Shown one piece after another: positions 1 to 5,525 of a DNA stretch of 7,087 nucleotides. The stretch is from the NCBI GenBank assembly GCA_030039715.1, contig JASHVA010000175.1:1-7087 (forward strand). Direction: 5' to 3'. The DNA comes from Thermoplasmata archaeon. Its GTDB lineage: Archaea; Thermoplasmatota; Thermoplasmata; Lutacidiplasmatales; UBA184. Position 1 is the first letter of the stretch. Every line of letters starts with the position of its first letter. The translations under genes and the position numbers were made by a program. The notes under the pieces are model-generated. The model saw only the letters and a list, made by a program, of their open reading frames with translations. It was not told the origin of the DNA and did not search any database.

Positions 1-1112
1 TAGACGAACGCGAGGACGGTGAGAACTCGCGCGAGCGCCCGGCGCCCGGGGTGGAAGATCCACAGGTCGAGGACGGCGAGCGCGAACAGGTAGAGGAGAT
101 ACTGCTCGTAGAGGCCCCAGCGCGTCAGGAGCCACGCGGTGGTCACGAGGAGGAACGCGCGCAGAACCCCTTCCGGAGTGCCCTGGCGGAACCAGCGGGA
201 CGCGATCCATCCGCTCCCGAGCACCGCGGGGACCCAGAGGTACGACAGCGCGAAGTCGAGGTACGGCACATGGCTCAGCGTCGGATTGAGCAGGAACCCC
301 GTCACGATCCCGACCCAGCTCATCCCGCCACCGCCGCCCCGGCTCTGCGACGCGGTGGCCGCGAGGACGTTCGTGAACCCCCAGCCGAAGGCGAGGAACA
401 CGCCGACGGTGGCGAGGACGGGGAGGGCGAGTCCGAGGAGGACGTAGGCCCGGCGAAGACCCCGCTCGGCGAACGCCTCGAGCGGGAGGAAGATCACCGT
501 GATCCACTTCACGACGATCCCGAAGCCGTAGAGCAGTTCCCGCTCGACCGGCGACCGGGCGAGGAAGGCGAGCAGCACGAGCGCGACGACCAGGGAGTCG
601 AACTGGCCCCAGATCGCCGAGATGATGATGGCGTACGGGAAGAACGACCAGAACGAGAGCGCGGCGAGCGCGGTCTCGCTCTTCCGCGACCAGACGGCGG
701 CGACGCGGTGGAGCAGGTAGGCGGTCGCGACGTCCCCCAGGATCGGCGGCTGCTTCAGGAGGAAGTAGAGGACGAATCGATTCCCGCCCCCGACCGCGTC
801 CCAGAGGCGATACAGGCCGCCGAGCAGCAGCGGGTAGAACGGCGGGTACGCCGCCGCCGGCAGGCTCTGGTTGTAGTAGGCGATGCTGACGCCGGGGATC
901 GGCGGCCAGTAGGCGTACGGATTCTCGCCGAGAGAGACCGCGTGGCCCGTGCGGATCCAGATCTCAAAGTCGAACGGGTGCCCGGTCCAGAACGAGAACG
1001 CCTCGCGGAGGAGGAGACCGGCGAGGAGGATCTGGCTCGCGAGGCCCGACCAAGGGGGAATGGGGGCCCGCCCTCCCGTCGGGTCGTTCGCGGGCCCGTC
1101 CGCGCCGGTCAT
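1..1112 (-). CDS. GT-C type membrane glycosyltransferase (partial, 3' end cut)
   Basis: The minus strand is open from an ATG at 1112-1110 to the window edge, giving 370 codons plus a remaining TA, so the next codon is Tyr or a stop. The product has a polar N-terminus of about 22 residues followed by many hydrophobic segments (about 24-41, 152-168, 171-185, 196-210, 223-243, 318-330 and 336-352), so it is a multi-pass membrane protein. Residues 48-52 read DFEIW, an acidic pair in the first extracytoplasmic loop as in GT-C enzymes. YPPFYPLLL (89-97), a KQPP segment (120-123) and WGQFDS (168-173) resemble archaeal GT87/PIG-M-like polyprenyl-phosphate-sugar transferases. Such enzymes add a sugar, often mannose, to lipid or protein acceptors outside the membrane. 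Donor and acceptor cannot be read from the sequence. It is divergent from eS17 and shares its short promoter gap. The family-level call is fairly firm; the exact activity is inference. Confidence 0.75.
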   Translation of the reverse strand, partial: MTGADGPANDPTGGRAPIPPWSGLASQILLAGLLLREAFSFWTGHPFDFEIWIRTGHAVSLGENPYAYWPPIPGVSIAYYNQSLPAAAYPPFYPLLLGGLYRLWDAVGGGNRFVLYFLLKQPPILGDVATAYLLHRVAAVWSRKSETALAALSFWSFFPYAIIISAIWGQFDSLVVALVLLAFLARSPVERELLYGFGIVVKWITVIFLPLEAFAERGLRRAYVLLGLALPVLATVGVFLAFGWGFTNVLAATASQSRGGGGGMSWVGIVTGFLLNPTLSHVPYLDFALSYLWVPAVLGSGWIASRWFRQGTPEGVLRAFLLVTTAWLLTRWGLYEQYLLYLFALAVLDLWIFHPGRRALARVLTVLAFV

Positions 1113-1113
1113 C

Positions 1114-1127
1114 GAGTCGCGCGACTC
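1114..1127. repeat. 14-bp perfect palindrome at the start of the glycosyltransferase gene
   Basis: GAGTCGC followed directly by GCGACTC, with no spacer and no mismatch. It lies one base upstream of the glycosyltransferase ATG and about 20-30 bases from the TATA element, so it would cover the transcription start of a minus-strand transcript. It could be a regulator binding site. A chance palindrome in GC-rich DNA is the alternative. Confidence 0.45.
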
Positions 1128-1142
1128 ATCGCCGGGCAACGG

Positions 1143-1149
1143 TTATAAA
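1143..1149 (+). promoter_or_regulatory. TATA box for eS17, possibly shared with the divergent gene
   Basis: TTATAAA stands out in GC-rich DNA. Its centre is 29 bases before the eS17 ATG, so transcription would start only a few bases before the codon and the mRNA would be leaderless or nearly so. The same AT block reads TTTATAA on the minus strand, 34 bases before the glycosyltransferase ATG. The CAAC just upstream on the plus strand is a fair TFB-recognition element, which favours the eS17 direction. Confidence 0.7.
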
Positions 1150-1174
1150 CGGCACCCGGGTCGGAGCCGCCCGC

Positions 1175-1399
1175 ATGGGCAATATCCGGCAGACGTACAT
1201 CAAGCGGGTCGCCATCGAGCTGATCCGCCACTACCCCGACGACTTTACCGGAGACTTCGCCCACAACAAGCAGAAAGTTCTCGAACTGACCGACCTCGGC
1301 GTGGCGGTCGAGGGGAAGTTCCAGGTCACGCACAAGAAGCTCGCCAATCGGATCGCCGGCTACGCGACCCGGTACGTGAAGCGGAAGCGCGGCACCTGA
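1175..1399 (+). CDS. rps17e: 30S ribosomal protein eS17
   Basis: This 74-residue basic protein opens with MGNIRQTYIKRVAIELI and carries the archaeal eS17 hallmarks DDFTGDF (22-28), HNKQKV (30-35) and a KLANRIAGYATRY block near 55-67, then a KRKRGT tail. eS17 is a component of the small subunit found only in archaea and eukaryotes. The ATG at 1175 matches the conserved N-terminus and lies 29 bases after a TATA box. A GGAG at 1163-1166 has good spacing for ribosome binding but would probably be untranscribed if the start site follows the TATA box at the usual distance. The gene is monocistronic and converges with aIF6, with only 20 bp between stop codons and no T-rich terminator visible; that gap contains the 8-bp palindrome GCCTAGGC (1405-1412). 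Confidence 0.95.
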   Translation: MGNIRQTYIKRVAIELIRHYPDDFTGDFAHNKQKVLELTDLGVAVEGKFQVTHKKLANRIAGYATRYVKRKRGT

Positions 1400-1419
1400 C
1401 GGGGGCCTAGGCGCCCGGA

Positions 1420-2085
1420 TCAGTCGAAGATCCGGAGCCCTTCCTGCAAGTGCGCGACCTCGACCGCCGTGGTCGGGCGGCCCATCAAGAGTCCGCGCGA
1501 GTTCGCCACGACGCAGGCCCCGACGATCGGGACGCCGAAGTTCGCGGTCGATCGATGGACCGGCACGCCGAGGAGCTCCTCGAGCGCCGCGGCCTCCCGT
1601 TCCGTCGTCTTCGGGTGCACGACGGCCCCGCGGTTGGTCGCGAGCCCGGCCATCCCGACGGTGCCGAGGCCGGCGAGCGTGCCCCGGTGGACCGGTACGC
1701 CGAGGGCGTCGGCGACCGCGGCGATCGCCGCGTCCGTGAACTCCGGATGGACGAGGGCGCCGTGGTCGTTGGCGAGCACGTTGTTCCCCATCGCGTTCTG
1801 CCGCTGACGGACGACCGACACCGCCCCGAACGCCTCGAGCGCGCGCCGCTCCTCGGGGTCGACCTCGTCGCCCACGACGACGCCGCGCGAGTTGAGCGCG
1901 ACCAGCGAGCCCACGACCTCGCTCTCCGCGACGGTGCTGCGCACGAGGCGAACGCCGAGGGCCCGCTCGACCTCCCGCTCGGTGGGGCCGTTCGTCGTCG
2001 GCGGGACGAGCGCGATCGACTCGGCCGCCCGGAGGTAGACGCCGAGGTAGGGGCTTCCGCCGAAGAGCGTTCGACCGACCGGCAC
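1420..2085 (-). CDS. eif6: Translation initiation factor aIF6
   Basis: A 221-residue protein of the IF6 pentein-fold family, which binds the large ribosomal subunit and prevents premature joining of subunits. The internal repeats are visible as recurring NxxG turns: LNSRGVVVG (64-72), ANDHGALVHP (105-114), TNRGAVVHP (150-158) and ANSRGLLMG (194-202). The N-terminus FGGSPYLGVYLRA matches the family opening. I place the start at GTG 2085-2083. It is the only sensible in-frame start after the eL31 stop, gives the usual family length of about 220, and has GAGGG five bases ahead. The open frame continues upstream to 2238, but that stretch is out-of-frame eL31 coding sequence. It is the last gene of the ribosomal operon, 23 bp after eL31. 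In many archaea eL20/LX and prefoldin alpha follow aIF6; here they do not. Confidence 0.95.
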   Translation of the reverse strand: MPVGRTLFGGSPYLGVYLRAAESIALVPPTTNGPTEREVERALGVRLVRSTVAESEVVGSLVALNSRGVVVGDEVDPEERRALEAFGAVSVVRQRQNAMGNNVLANDHGALVHPEFTDAAIAAVADALGVPVHRGTLAGLGTVGMAGLATNRGAVVHPKTTEREAAALEELLGVPVHRSTANFGVPIVGACVVANSRGLLMGRPTTAVEVAHLQEGLRIFD

Positions 2086-2090
2086 GCGAG

Positions 2091-2095
2091 CCCTC
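2091..2095 (-). promoter_or_regulatory. Ribosome binding site setting the aIF6 GTG start
   Basis: On the minus strand GAGGG lies five bases before the GTG at 2085. It lies in the short gap after the eL31 stop and supports GTG as the real start of aIF6, since there is no in-frame ATG in the right place. Confidence 0.55.
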
Positions 2096-2108
2096 GCTGG
2101 CCCCCGGA

Positions 2109-2408
2109 CTAGTCGGCCGCGAGCAGGTCGACCTCGATGAGTCCGTCCTCGAAGCGGATCGCCTTGACCCGCACGTACGACGGAATGTGCTGGATGCCGC
2201 GCTCCCAGAGATGCTCGTTGAGGCGCGGGTCGATCCAAACGTCCTCCGGCTGACCCTTCATGTGACGGACGACGAACCGCCGGACGGTCTCGACCGCATG
2301 GCCCGCCCGTCGCCGCCGGCTCGGCTGGTGCTGGCTCGCCCGTAGCGGGATGACGTACTCGCGCTCCAGCTCCTCGCCGCGCCGTTCCGTCTTCTTCTTC
2401 GGGGGCAT
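2109..2408 (-). CDS. rpl31e: 50S ribosomal protein eL31
   Basis: A 99-residue protein with a basic lysine-rich start (MPPKKK), then EYVIPLR (17-23), a basic RRRRAGHAVETVRRFVVRHM stretch (31-50), IDPRLNEHLWERGI (59-72) and SYVRVKAIRF (77-86), which together are the eL31 signature. It is a large-subunit protein near the peptide exit tunnel, archaeal and eukaryotic only. The ATG at 2408 gives the expected length; longer upstream readings of this frame run through other genes. GGAG lies six bases before the ATG. It is 20 bp after eL39 and 23 bp before aIF6, the usual archaeal eL39-eL31-aIF6 order. It ends with TAG. Confidence 0.96.
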   Translation of the reverse strand: MPPKKKTERRGEELEREYVIPLRASQHQPSRRRRAGHAVETVRRFVVRHMKGQPEDVWIDPRLNEHLWERGIQHIPSYVRVKAIRFEDGLIEVDLLAAD

Positions 2409-2428
2409 CGCTCGCTCCGACCTCTCGA

Positions 2429-2587
2429 CTAGCGGTGGAGGTGGCCCCGCTTCCAGGAGTGGCGCTTCGGATGGCGCACGACGCGTCGGTTCGTTCGCTG
2501 CATCACCCACGCGGGGACCCGCCGGTTCCCCTTCACGAGGCGGAAGAGGCGGGTCTTGCGCGCGAGGCTCTTTCTCCGGTTCGCCAT
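2429..2587 (-). CDS. rpl39e: 50S ribosomal protein eL39
   Basis: A 52-residue, very basic protein starting MANRRKSLARKTRLFRLVKG and containing NRRVPAWVMQRTNRRVVRHP (21-40), then KRHSWKRGHLHR. The RRVPAWV and TNRRV elements and the closing basic/Trp block are diagnostic of eL39, a small protein lining the exit tunnel; family members are about 51 residues. The ATG at 2587 has AGGA seven bases upstream. The gene begins 11 bp after the PDCD5-like gene and ends in TAG 20 bp before eL31, so translation is probably coupled along the operon. Confidence 0.96.
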   Translation of the reverse strand: MANRRKSLARKTRLFRLVKGNRRVPAWVMQRTNRRVVRHPKRHSWKRGHLHR

Positions 2588-2598
2588 CGATTCGTCCT

Positions 2599-2958
2599 CT
2601 AGCGTCGCGTGATCGTGATCTCACGCCGTTCGGGCATGAGCCGCTCGAGCAGCGAGCGCAGCGTCGCGTCGTCGACCTGACGCTGGAGCCGCCCGGATGC
2701 GGCGAGCTGGAGGAGCTGCTGCTCGACCGCCGCGGCGACGTCCGGTTTCGCGAGCCGGATCCGCCCGAGGCGTTCGCGGGCTTCGGGGGTGAGGATGCGG
2801 CGGAGCGCCTCGGCCCGCTCGGCGTCCCGCCGCGCCATCTCGGCCTCCTGGGCAGCGTACGCCTGCGGATTCGCCGCCTGGGCGAGCTGCTCCTGCTGGA
2901 GCTGCTGCAGCCGTCGGCGCCGCAGTTCGGCCAGTTCGGAATCCTCGCCCTGAGCCAT
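2599..2958 (-). CDS. PDCD5-family (TFAR19-like) DNA-binding protein
   Basis: A 119-residue protein rich in Arg, Gln, Glu and Ala. The N-terminal half (about 8-50) is a long charged helix with ELRRRRLQQLQQEQL. The core LTPEARERLGRIRLAKPDVA (56-75) followed by EQQLLQLAASGRLQ (79-92) and DDATLRSLLERL (96-107) is the conserved three-helix PDCD5 domain. Archaeal members are regarded as DNA-binding proteins and regularly sit between eS19 and eL39; their precise cellular role is not settled. The ATG at 2958 is preceded by GGTGAGGGAG ending seven bases before it, a strong ribosome binding site. It lies 30 bp after eS19 and 11 bp before eL39. Confidence 0.92.
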   Translation of the reverse strand: MAQGEDSELAELRRRRLQQLQQEQLAQAANPQAYAAQEAEMARRDAERAEALRRILTPEARERLGRIRLAKPDVAAAVEQQLLQLAASGRLQRQVDDATLRSLLERLMPERREITITRR

Positions 2959-2988
2959 CGGCCAACTCCCTCACCTAGCGTACGGTCG

Positions 2989-3444
2989 TCACAGGTACTT
3001 GGCGAGTTCGGGTCGCTCGGCGGCGAGCGACTTAAGCACGTCTCGGGAGACGGCATCGAGGAGCCGCGCTCCTTCCGCGCTGACCCGCCGGCCCTGGGTC
3101 TTGTAGGGCTGCAGCAAACCGGCCTTCTCGAGCTGGTGGACAATCTCCCGGAGGATGGAACGAGAGCCGCTCCGGGCGTGGTACGGTGCGCTCCCCCGGT
3201 CCTTCTTCCCGCCGTATTCGGCGCTCAGCCGCTCGATCCCGATGTGGCCCTGGAGGTAGACCTTGCGCAGCACGGACGCGCTCCGGAGGTACCACCAGTC
3301 GGTCTGTGTCGGCGCACGCTCCTTGTGGACGCCGGTCTTGACGAACGTCGCCCACGGGGGCGGCTGGACGGCGCCTCGGCTGCGCAGCTCCGTCGCGAGC
3401 CGGGGTAGGAGTTTCGAAGGGGGTACGTCGTTCGGGTGGGTCAT
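2989..3444 (-). CDS. rps19e: 30S ribosomal protein eS19
   Basis: A 151-residue basic protein, the usual archaeal eS19 length. Conserved parts in order are PPPWATFVKTGVHKERAP (28-45), TDWWYLRSASVLRKVYL (48-64), GHIGIERLSAEYGGKKDRG (66-84), HARSGSRSILREIVHQLEKA (89-108) and the C-terminal GRRVSAEGARLLD (118-130). eS19 is a small-subunit head protein required for late assembly. It is the first gene of the five-gene minus-strand operon. The ATG at 3444 fits the conserved N-terminus and lies about 31 bases after a TATA box, so the leader is very short and there is no clear Shine-Dalgarno site. It ends in TGA. Confidence 0.96.
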   Translation of the reverse strand: MTHPNDVPPSKLLPRLATELRSRGAVQPPPWATFVKTGVHKERAPTQTDWWYLRSASVLRKVYLQGHIGIERLSAEYGGKKDRGSAPYHARSGSRSILREIVHQLEKAGLLQPYKTQGRRVSAEGARLLDAVSRDVLKSLAAERPELAKYL

Positions 3445-3445
3445 G

Positions 3446-3462
3446 GGGTGGCGCGGCCACCC
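3446..3462. repeat. Inverted repeat between TATA box and eS19 start
   Basis: GGGTGGC, a three-base spacer GCG, then GCCACCC: seven perfect base pairs. It fills the space between the TATA box and the eS19 ATG, where transcription of the ribosomal operon should begin. It could be an operator overlapping the start site or, if transcribed, a small hairpin next to the start codon. Chance is possible at this GC content. Confidence 0.4.
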
Positions 3463-3470
3463 GGCCTGCC

Positions 3471-3478
3471 TATTTAAA
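3471..3478 (-). promoter_or_regulatory. TATA box of the eS19-PDCD5-eL39-eL31-aIF6 operon
   Basis: The minus strand reads TTTAAATA, a good archaeal TATA element in otherwise GC-rich DNA. Its centre is about 31 bases before the eS19 ATG, predicting a start site within a few bases of the codon. It is the only clear TATA element seen ahead of the operon, and the genes downstream are separated by only 11-30 bp. Confidence 0.7.
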
Positions 3479-3556
3479 GACGAACGGGCGGAACGTCTCG
3501 GCGAGCGTGCGGCCGCCGTCCGGCGCGGTAGCTCGACCGTGCGAGTGCGCGAGCGC

Positions 3557-3566
3557 GTTAACTATT
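3557..3566 (+). promoter_or_regulatory. Weak TATA-like site of the molybdenum hydroxylase operon
   Basis: GTTAACTATT is the most AT-rich stretch between the divergent operons on the plus strand. Its centre lies about 58 bases before the ATG at 3620, which would start transcription near 3588 and leave a leader of about 30 bases. The match to the archaeal consensus is poor, so the promoter may be weak or factor-dependent. Confidence 0.35.
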
Positions 3567-3573
3567 CCGCCCG

Positions 3574-3588
3574 CCGTAGCCACTACGG
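3574..3588. repeat. Inverted repeat at the predicted start of the molybdenum hydroxylase operon
   Basis: CCGTAG, three bases, then CTACGG: six perfect base pairs. It lies directly downstream of the TATA-like site and would cover the predicted transcription start, a typical place for an archaeal repressor site. No regulator gene is present in this window to link to it. Confidence 0.4.
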
Positions 3589-3592
3589 TAGA

Positions 3593-3606
3593 GACGCGAA
3601 AGCGTC
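3593..3606 (+). other. Possible leader hairpin with GAAA tetraloop
   Basis: GACGC, loop GAAA, then GCGTC: a five-pair stem closed by C-G around a GNRA-type loop, ending 13 bases before the start codon of the nucleotidyltransferase gene. If the start site is near 3588 this hairpin is in the mRNA leader. I do not recognise it as any known riboswitch; no further conserved structure could be assigned. Confidence 0.35.
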
Positions 3607-3619
3607 CGGTCCCGCATCG

Positions 3620-4228
3620 ATGACGACGGCGGCGTTACTGCTCAGCGGAGGCGCCTCCACCCGGTTCGGCGGCTATCCGAAGGCCCTGGTCGCGACCGGG
3701 GAACGGTCCGCCGTCCGTCGGATGGCCGAGATCGCGCTCGAGGAGGGACTCGACCCGATCGTCGTGGTCGTGGGCCCCCATCACCACCCGATCGCCGACG
3801 CGCTCCGCGGGATCGACGTCGAACTGGTCGACTCGGAAAACTGGGTCGAGGGGCGGACGGCGTCAGTACAGTCCGGGCTCCGGGCGATTCCGCCGTCGCA
3901 CGACGTGCTGCTCTGGCCGGTCGACCACCCGTTCGTCTCGGGGCGCACGATCGAGCGGCTCGGCGCCGCGCGGGACACCGACGACCTCGGCCTCTGGTTC
4001 ATCCCGACGTATCGCGACGCCAACGGCCATCCGGTCCTGTGGAAGGAACGGGTCCGCGAGGAAGTGCTCGAGCTGCGGCCCGACGCGCCGATCCGTGCGC
4101 TCATCCCCGAGCTCGGTCCCCAGGTGCGCCGGGTCGCGGTCGACGATCCGGGCGTCCTCGCCAACATCGACACCCCCGAGGCGTACCGCGAGGCGTACGA
4201 CGCCTGGCTCGCGCGCCGGGAGGACTGA
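3620..4228 (+). CDS. MobA/MocA-like molybdopterin nucleotidyltransferase
   Basis: A 202-residue protein with a nucleotidyltransferase Rossmann-like fold. The N-terminal loop LSGGASTRFGGYPKAL (8-23) is the nucleotide-binding signature of the MobA/MocA family. EGRTASVQSGL (77-87) matches the family's G-x-S-x-S region, VDHPFV (101-106) holds the metal-binding Asp, NGHPVLW (135-141) is the typical GHPVL motif, and NIDTPEAY (182-189) is the family ending. Such proteins join molybdopterin to CMP (or GMP) to make the dinucleotide cofactor. Followed at once by xdhC and hydroxylase subunits, it most likely makes the cytosine form for that enzyme. ATG 3620 starts right at the first beta strand; the open frame runs further upstream but has no homology there and crosses the other operon. 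Its stop overlaps the next start in TGATG. Nucleotide preference is uncertain. Confidence 0.85.
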   Translation: MTTAALLLSGGASTRFGGYPKALVATGERSAVRRMAEIALEEGLDPIVVVVGPHHHPIADALRGIDVELVDSENWVEGRTASVQSGLRAIPPSHDVLLWPVDHPFVSGRTIERLGAARDTDDLGLWFIPTYRDANGHPVLWKERVREEVLELRPDAPIRALIPELGPQVRRVAVDDPGVLANIDTPEAYREAYDAWLARRED

Positions 4229-5073
4229 TGGACCGGCGGCTCACGCGGGAAGCCCTGCGGCTCATGGAGCTGCACCAGCCGTTCGTCCGGGCGACGGTGG
4301 TGCGCACGACCGGTTCCGTGCCGGGGAAGCTCGGGGCCTCGATGATCGTGCGCGCCGACGGATCGTTCACGGGGACCGTGGGCGGCGCCGCGCTCGAGGA
4401 ACGCGTGAAGGAGCTCGCCGCGGACGCATTCCGCGACGGAGGCGGCGACCTCCACCACTTCGACCTCCAGGCGTGGAAGACCGGTGGTCTTCCGAGCCTG
4501 TGCGGAGGGTCGGTCGACATCGCGATCGAGTATGTGCCGGCACGGCCGAACCTCCTCCTCTGGGGCGGGGGGCACGTGGCGCACGCGCTGGCGGCGCTCC
4601 TCCCGACGCTCGAGTACGACTACAGCGTCGCGGACGACCGCCCGGAATGGGTCGGCGTCGACCGGTTCCCCACCGCCGAACGCCGCGAGGTCGTCGCGCC
4701 CGCCGACCTCTGGTCGGTCTTCGAACCGGCCTCGTTCACTCACCTCTACCTCCTGGGGTACGACGCGCTGAAGGACCTCGAGGCGCTCGCCGTCTCCCTC
4801 GATCGATTCCCGAATCAGATCGGTCTCATCGCGAGCGCGGCCAAGCGGGAGCACCTCTTCGCCAAGCTGCGCGAACGCGGCTACTCCCGCGAAGCGCTGG
4901 CTCGTGTCCGCTCCCCCGTCGGGTTACCGATCGGCGCGGAGAGTCCGAGCGAGATCGCGGTGAGCATCGTCGCGGAGATCGTCGAAGGAATGCACCCGCC
5001 GGATCGGGCCCGCGCGCGGCCGAGCGAGCCGAGCGTGCGGGCGGAGGGCGATGTCGTCCACCGAACTCCTTAG
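4228..5073 (+). CDS. XdhC/CoxI-family molybdenum cofactor insertion protein
   Basis: A 281-residue protein with both parts of the family. The N-terminal domain has TTGSVPGKLGASMIV (28-42), GTVGGAALEERV (49-60) and LCGGSVDIAIEYV (91-103, Cys92). The C-terminal Rossmann domain starts LLLWGGGHVAHAL (109-121) and ends with PVGLPIGAESPSEIAVSIVAEIV (230-252), a near-standard XdhC signature. XdhC proteins bind the matured molybdenum cofactor, promote its sulfuration and hand it to xanthine-oxidase-family enzymes; they are not part of the final enzyme. The ATG at 4228 shares one base with the preceding stop and has GGAGG four bases ahead, so the longer open frame upstream is not used. A polar, low-complexity tail after about 255 overlaps the next gene by 23 bases. 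TAG stop. Confidence 0.9.
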   Translation: MDRRLTREALRLMELHQPFVRATVVRTTGSVPGKLGASMIVRADGSFTGTVGGAALEERVKELAADAFRDGGGDLHHFDLQAWKTGGLPSLCGGSVDIAIEYVPARPNLLLWGGGHVAHALAALLPTLEYDYSVADDRPEWVGVDRFPTAERREVVAPADLWSVFEPASFTHLYLLGYDALKDLEALAVSLDRFPNQIGLIASAAKREHLFAKLRERGYSREALARVRSPVGLPIGAESPSEIAVSIVAEIVEGMHPPDRARARPSEPSVRAEGDVVHRTP

Positions 5074-5524
5074 GTTCCGACTCAACGGCCAGCCGGTCGA
5101 GACCCCGTGCCCGGCGCCCCGCATCCTGCTCGATCTCGTGCGCGAGGACCTCGAGCTGACGGGCACGAAGCGCGGCTGCGACCTCGGCACCTGTGGCTGC
5201 TGCACGGTCCTCGTCGACGGAAGACCGACGCTGAGCTGTCTCACGCTCGCCCGGCTGGTCGAGGGTCGGGACGTGACGACGATCGAGGGCCTCTCCCCGG
5301 CGCAGGGCCTCTCGCCGGTGCAGGCCGCGTTCGTGGCCCACGGTGCGACCCAATGCGGGTTCTGCACGCCCGGGTTCGTCGTGACGGCCACGGCGCTCCT
5401 CAAGGAACATCCGCACCCTTCCCGGGAGGAGATCGTCCGAGGGCTCTCGGGCAACCTGTGCCGCTGCACGGGGTACACCAAGATCATCGAAGCGGTCGAG
5501 GCGGCCGCCCGGGGCGGCGACTGA
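5051..5524 (+). CDS. Molybdenum hydroxylase small subunit, two [2Fe-2S] clusters (CoxS/XdhE/HcrC type)
   Basis: A 157-residue iron-sulfur subunit. The N-terminal plant-ferredoxin-like domain begins FRLNGQPVE and carries cluster ligands Cys43, Cys48, Cys51 and Cys63 (GCDLGTCGCCTVLVDG, then LSC). The helical C-terminal domain holds the second cluster in TQCGFCTPGF (Cys102, Cys105) and NLCRCTGY (Cys137, Cys139). These clusters pass electrons from the molybdenum site to FAD or another acceptor. Cys50 is an extra cysteine where many relatives have Ala. ATG 5051 overlaps the end of xdhC by 23 bases, has GGAGG just upstream and gives a full N-terminus. The large subunit starts one base after its stop, so the two are co-translated. 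The substrate cannot be told from this subunit. Confidence 0.95.
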   Translation: MSSTELLRFRLNGQPVETPCPAPRILLDLVREDLELTGTKRGCDLGTCGCCTVLVDGRPTLSCLTLARLVEGRDVTTIEGLSPAQGLSPVQAAFVAHGATQCGFCTPGFVVTATALLKEHPHPSREEIVRGLSGNLCRCTGYTKIIEAVEAAARGGD

Positions 5525-5525
5525 G

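Noticed and set aside
1109..1129. Six-codon minus-strand ORF (MSRATR) whose TGA overlaps the glycosyltransferase ATG
   Set aside because: Its start would lie upstream of the transcription start predicted from the TATA box, so it is probably not in the mRNA; it also falls inside the palindrome, which explains its sequence.
51..1148. 365-codon plus-strand open frame rich in Arg, Glu, Asp and Pro
   Set aside because: It is antisense to the glycosyltransferase. Its sequence is low in hydrophobic residues and resembles no family, as expected of a mirror frame in GC-rich coding DNA.
2109..2601. Possible use of TAG as pyrrolysine, as in some archaea
   Set aside because: TAG ends eL31, eL39, the PDCD5-like gene and xdhC at their normal family lengths, so it is an ordinary stop codon here.
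2350..3408. 352-codon plus-strand open frame opposite eL31, eL39, PDCD5 and eS19
   Set aside because: Four genuine conserved genes lie on the other strand; the frame has no domain of its own.
3263..3619. N-terminal extension of the nucleotidyltransferase back to 3263
   Set aside because: The extension runs through the eS19 gene and the divergent promoter region, and the family fold begins right after the ATG at 3620.
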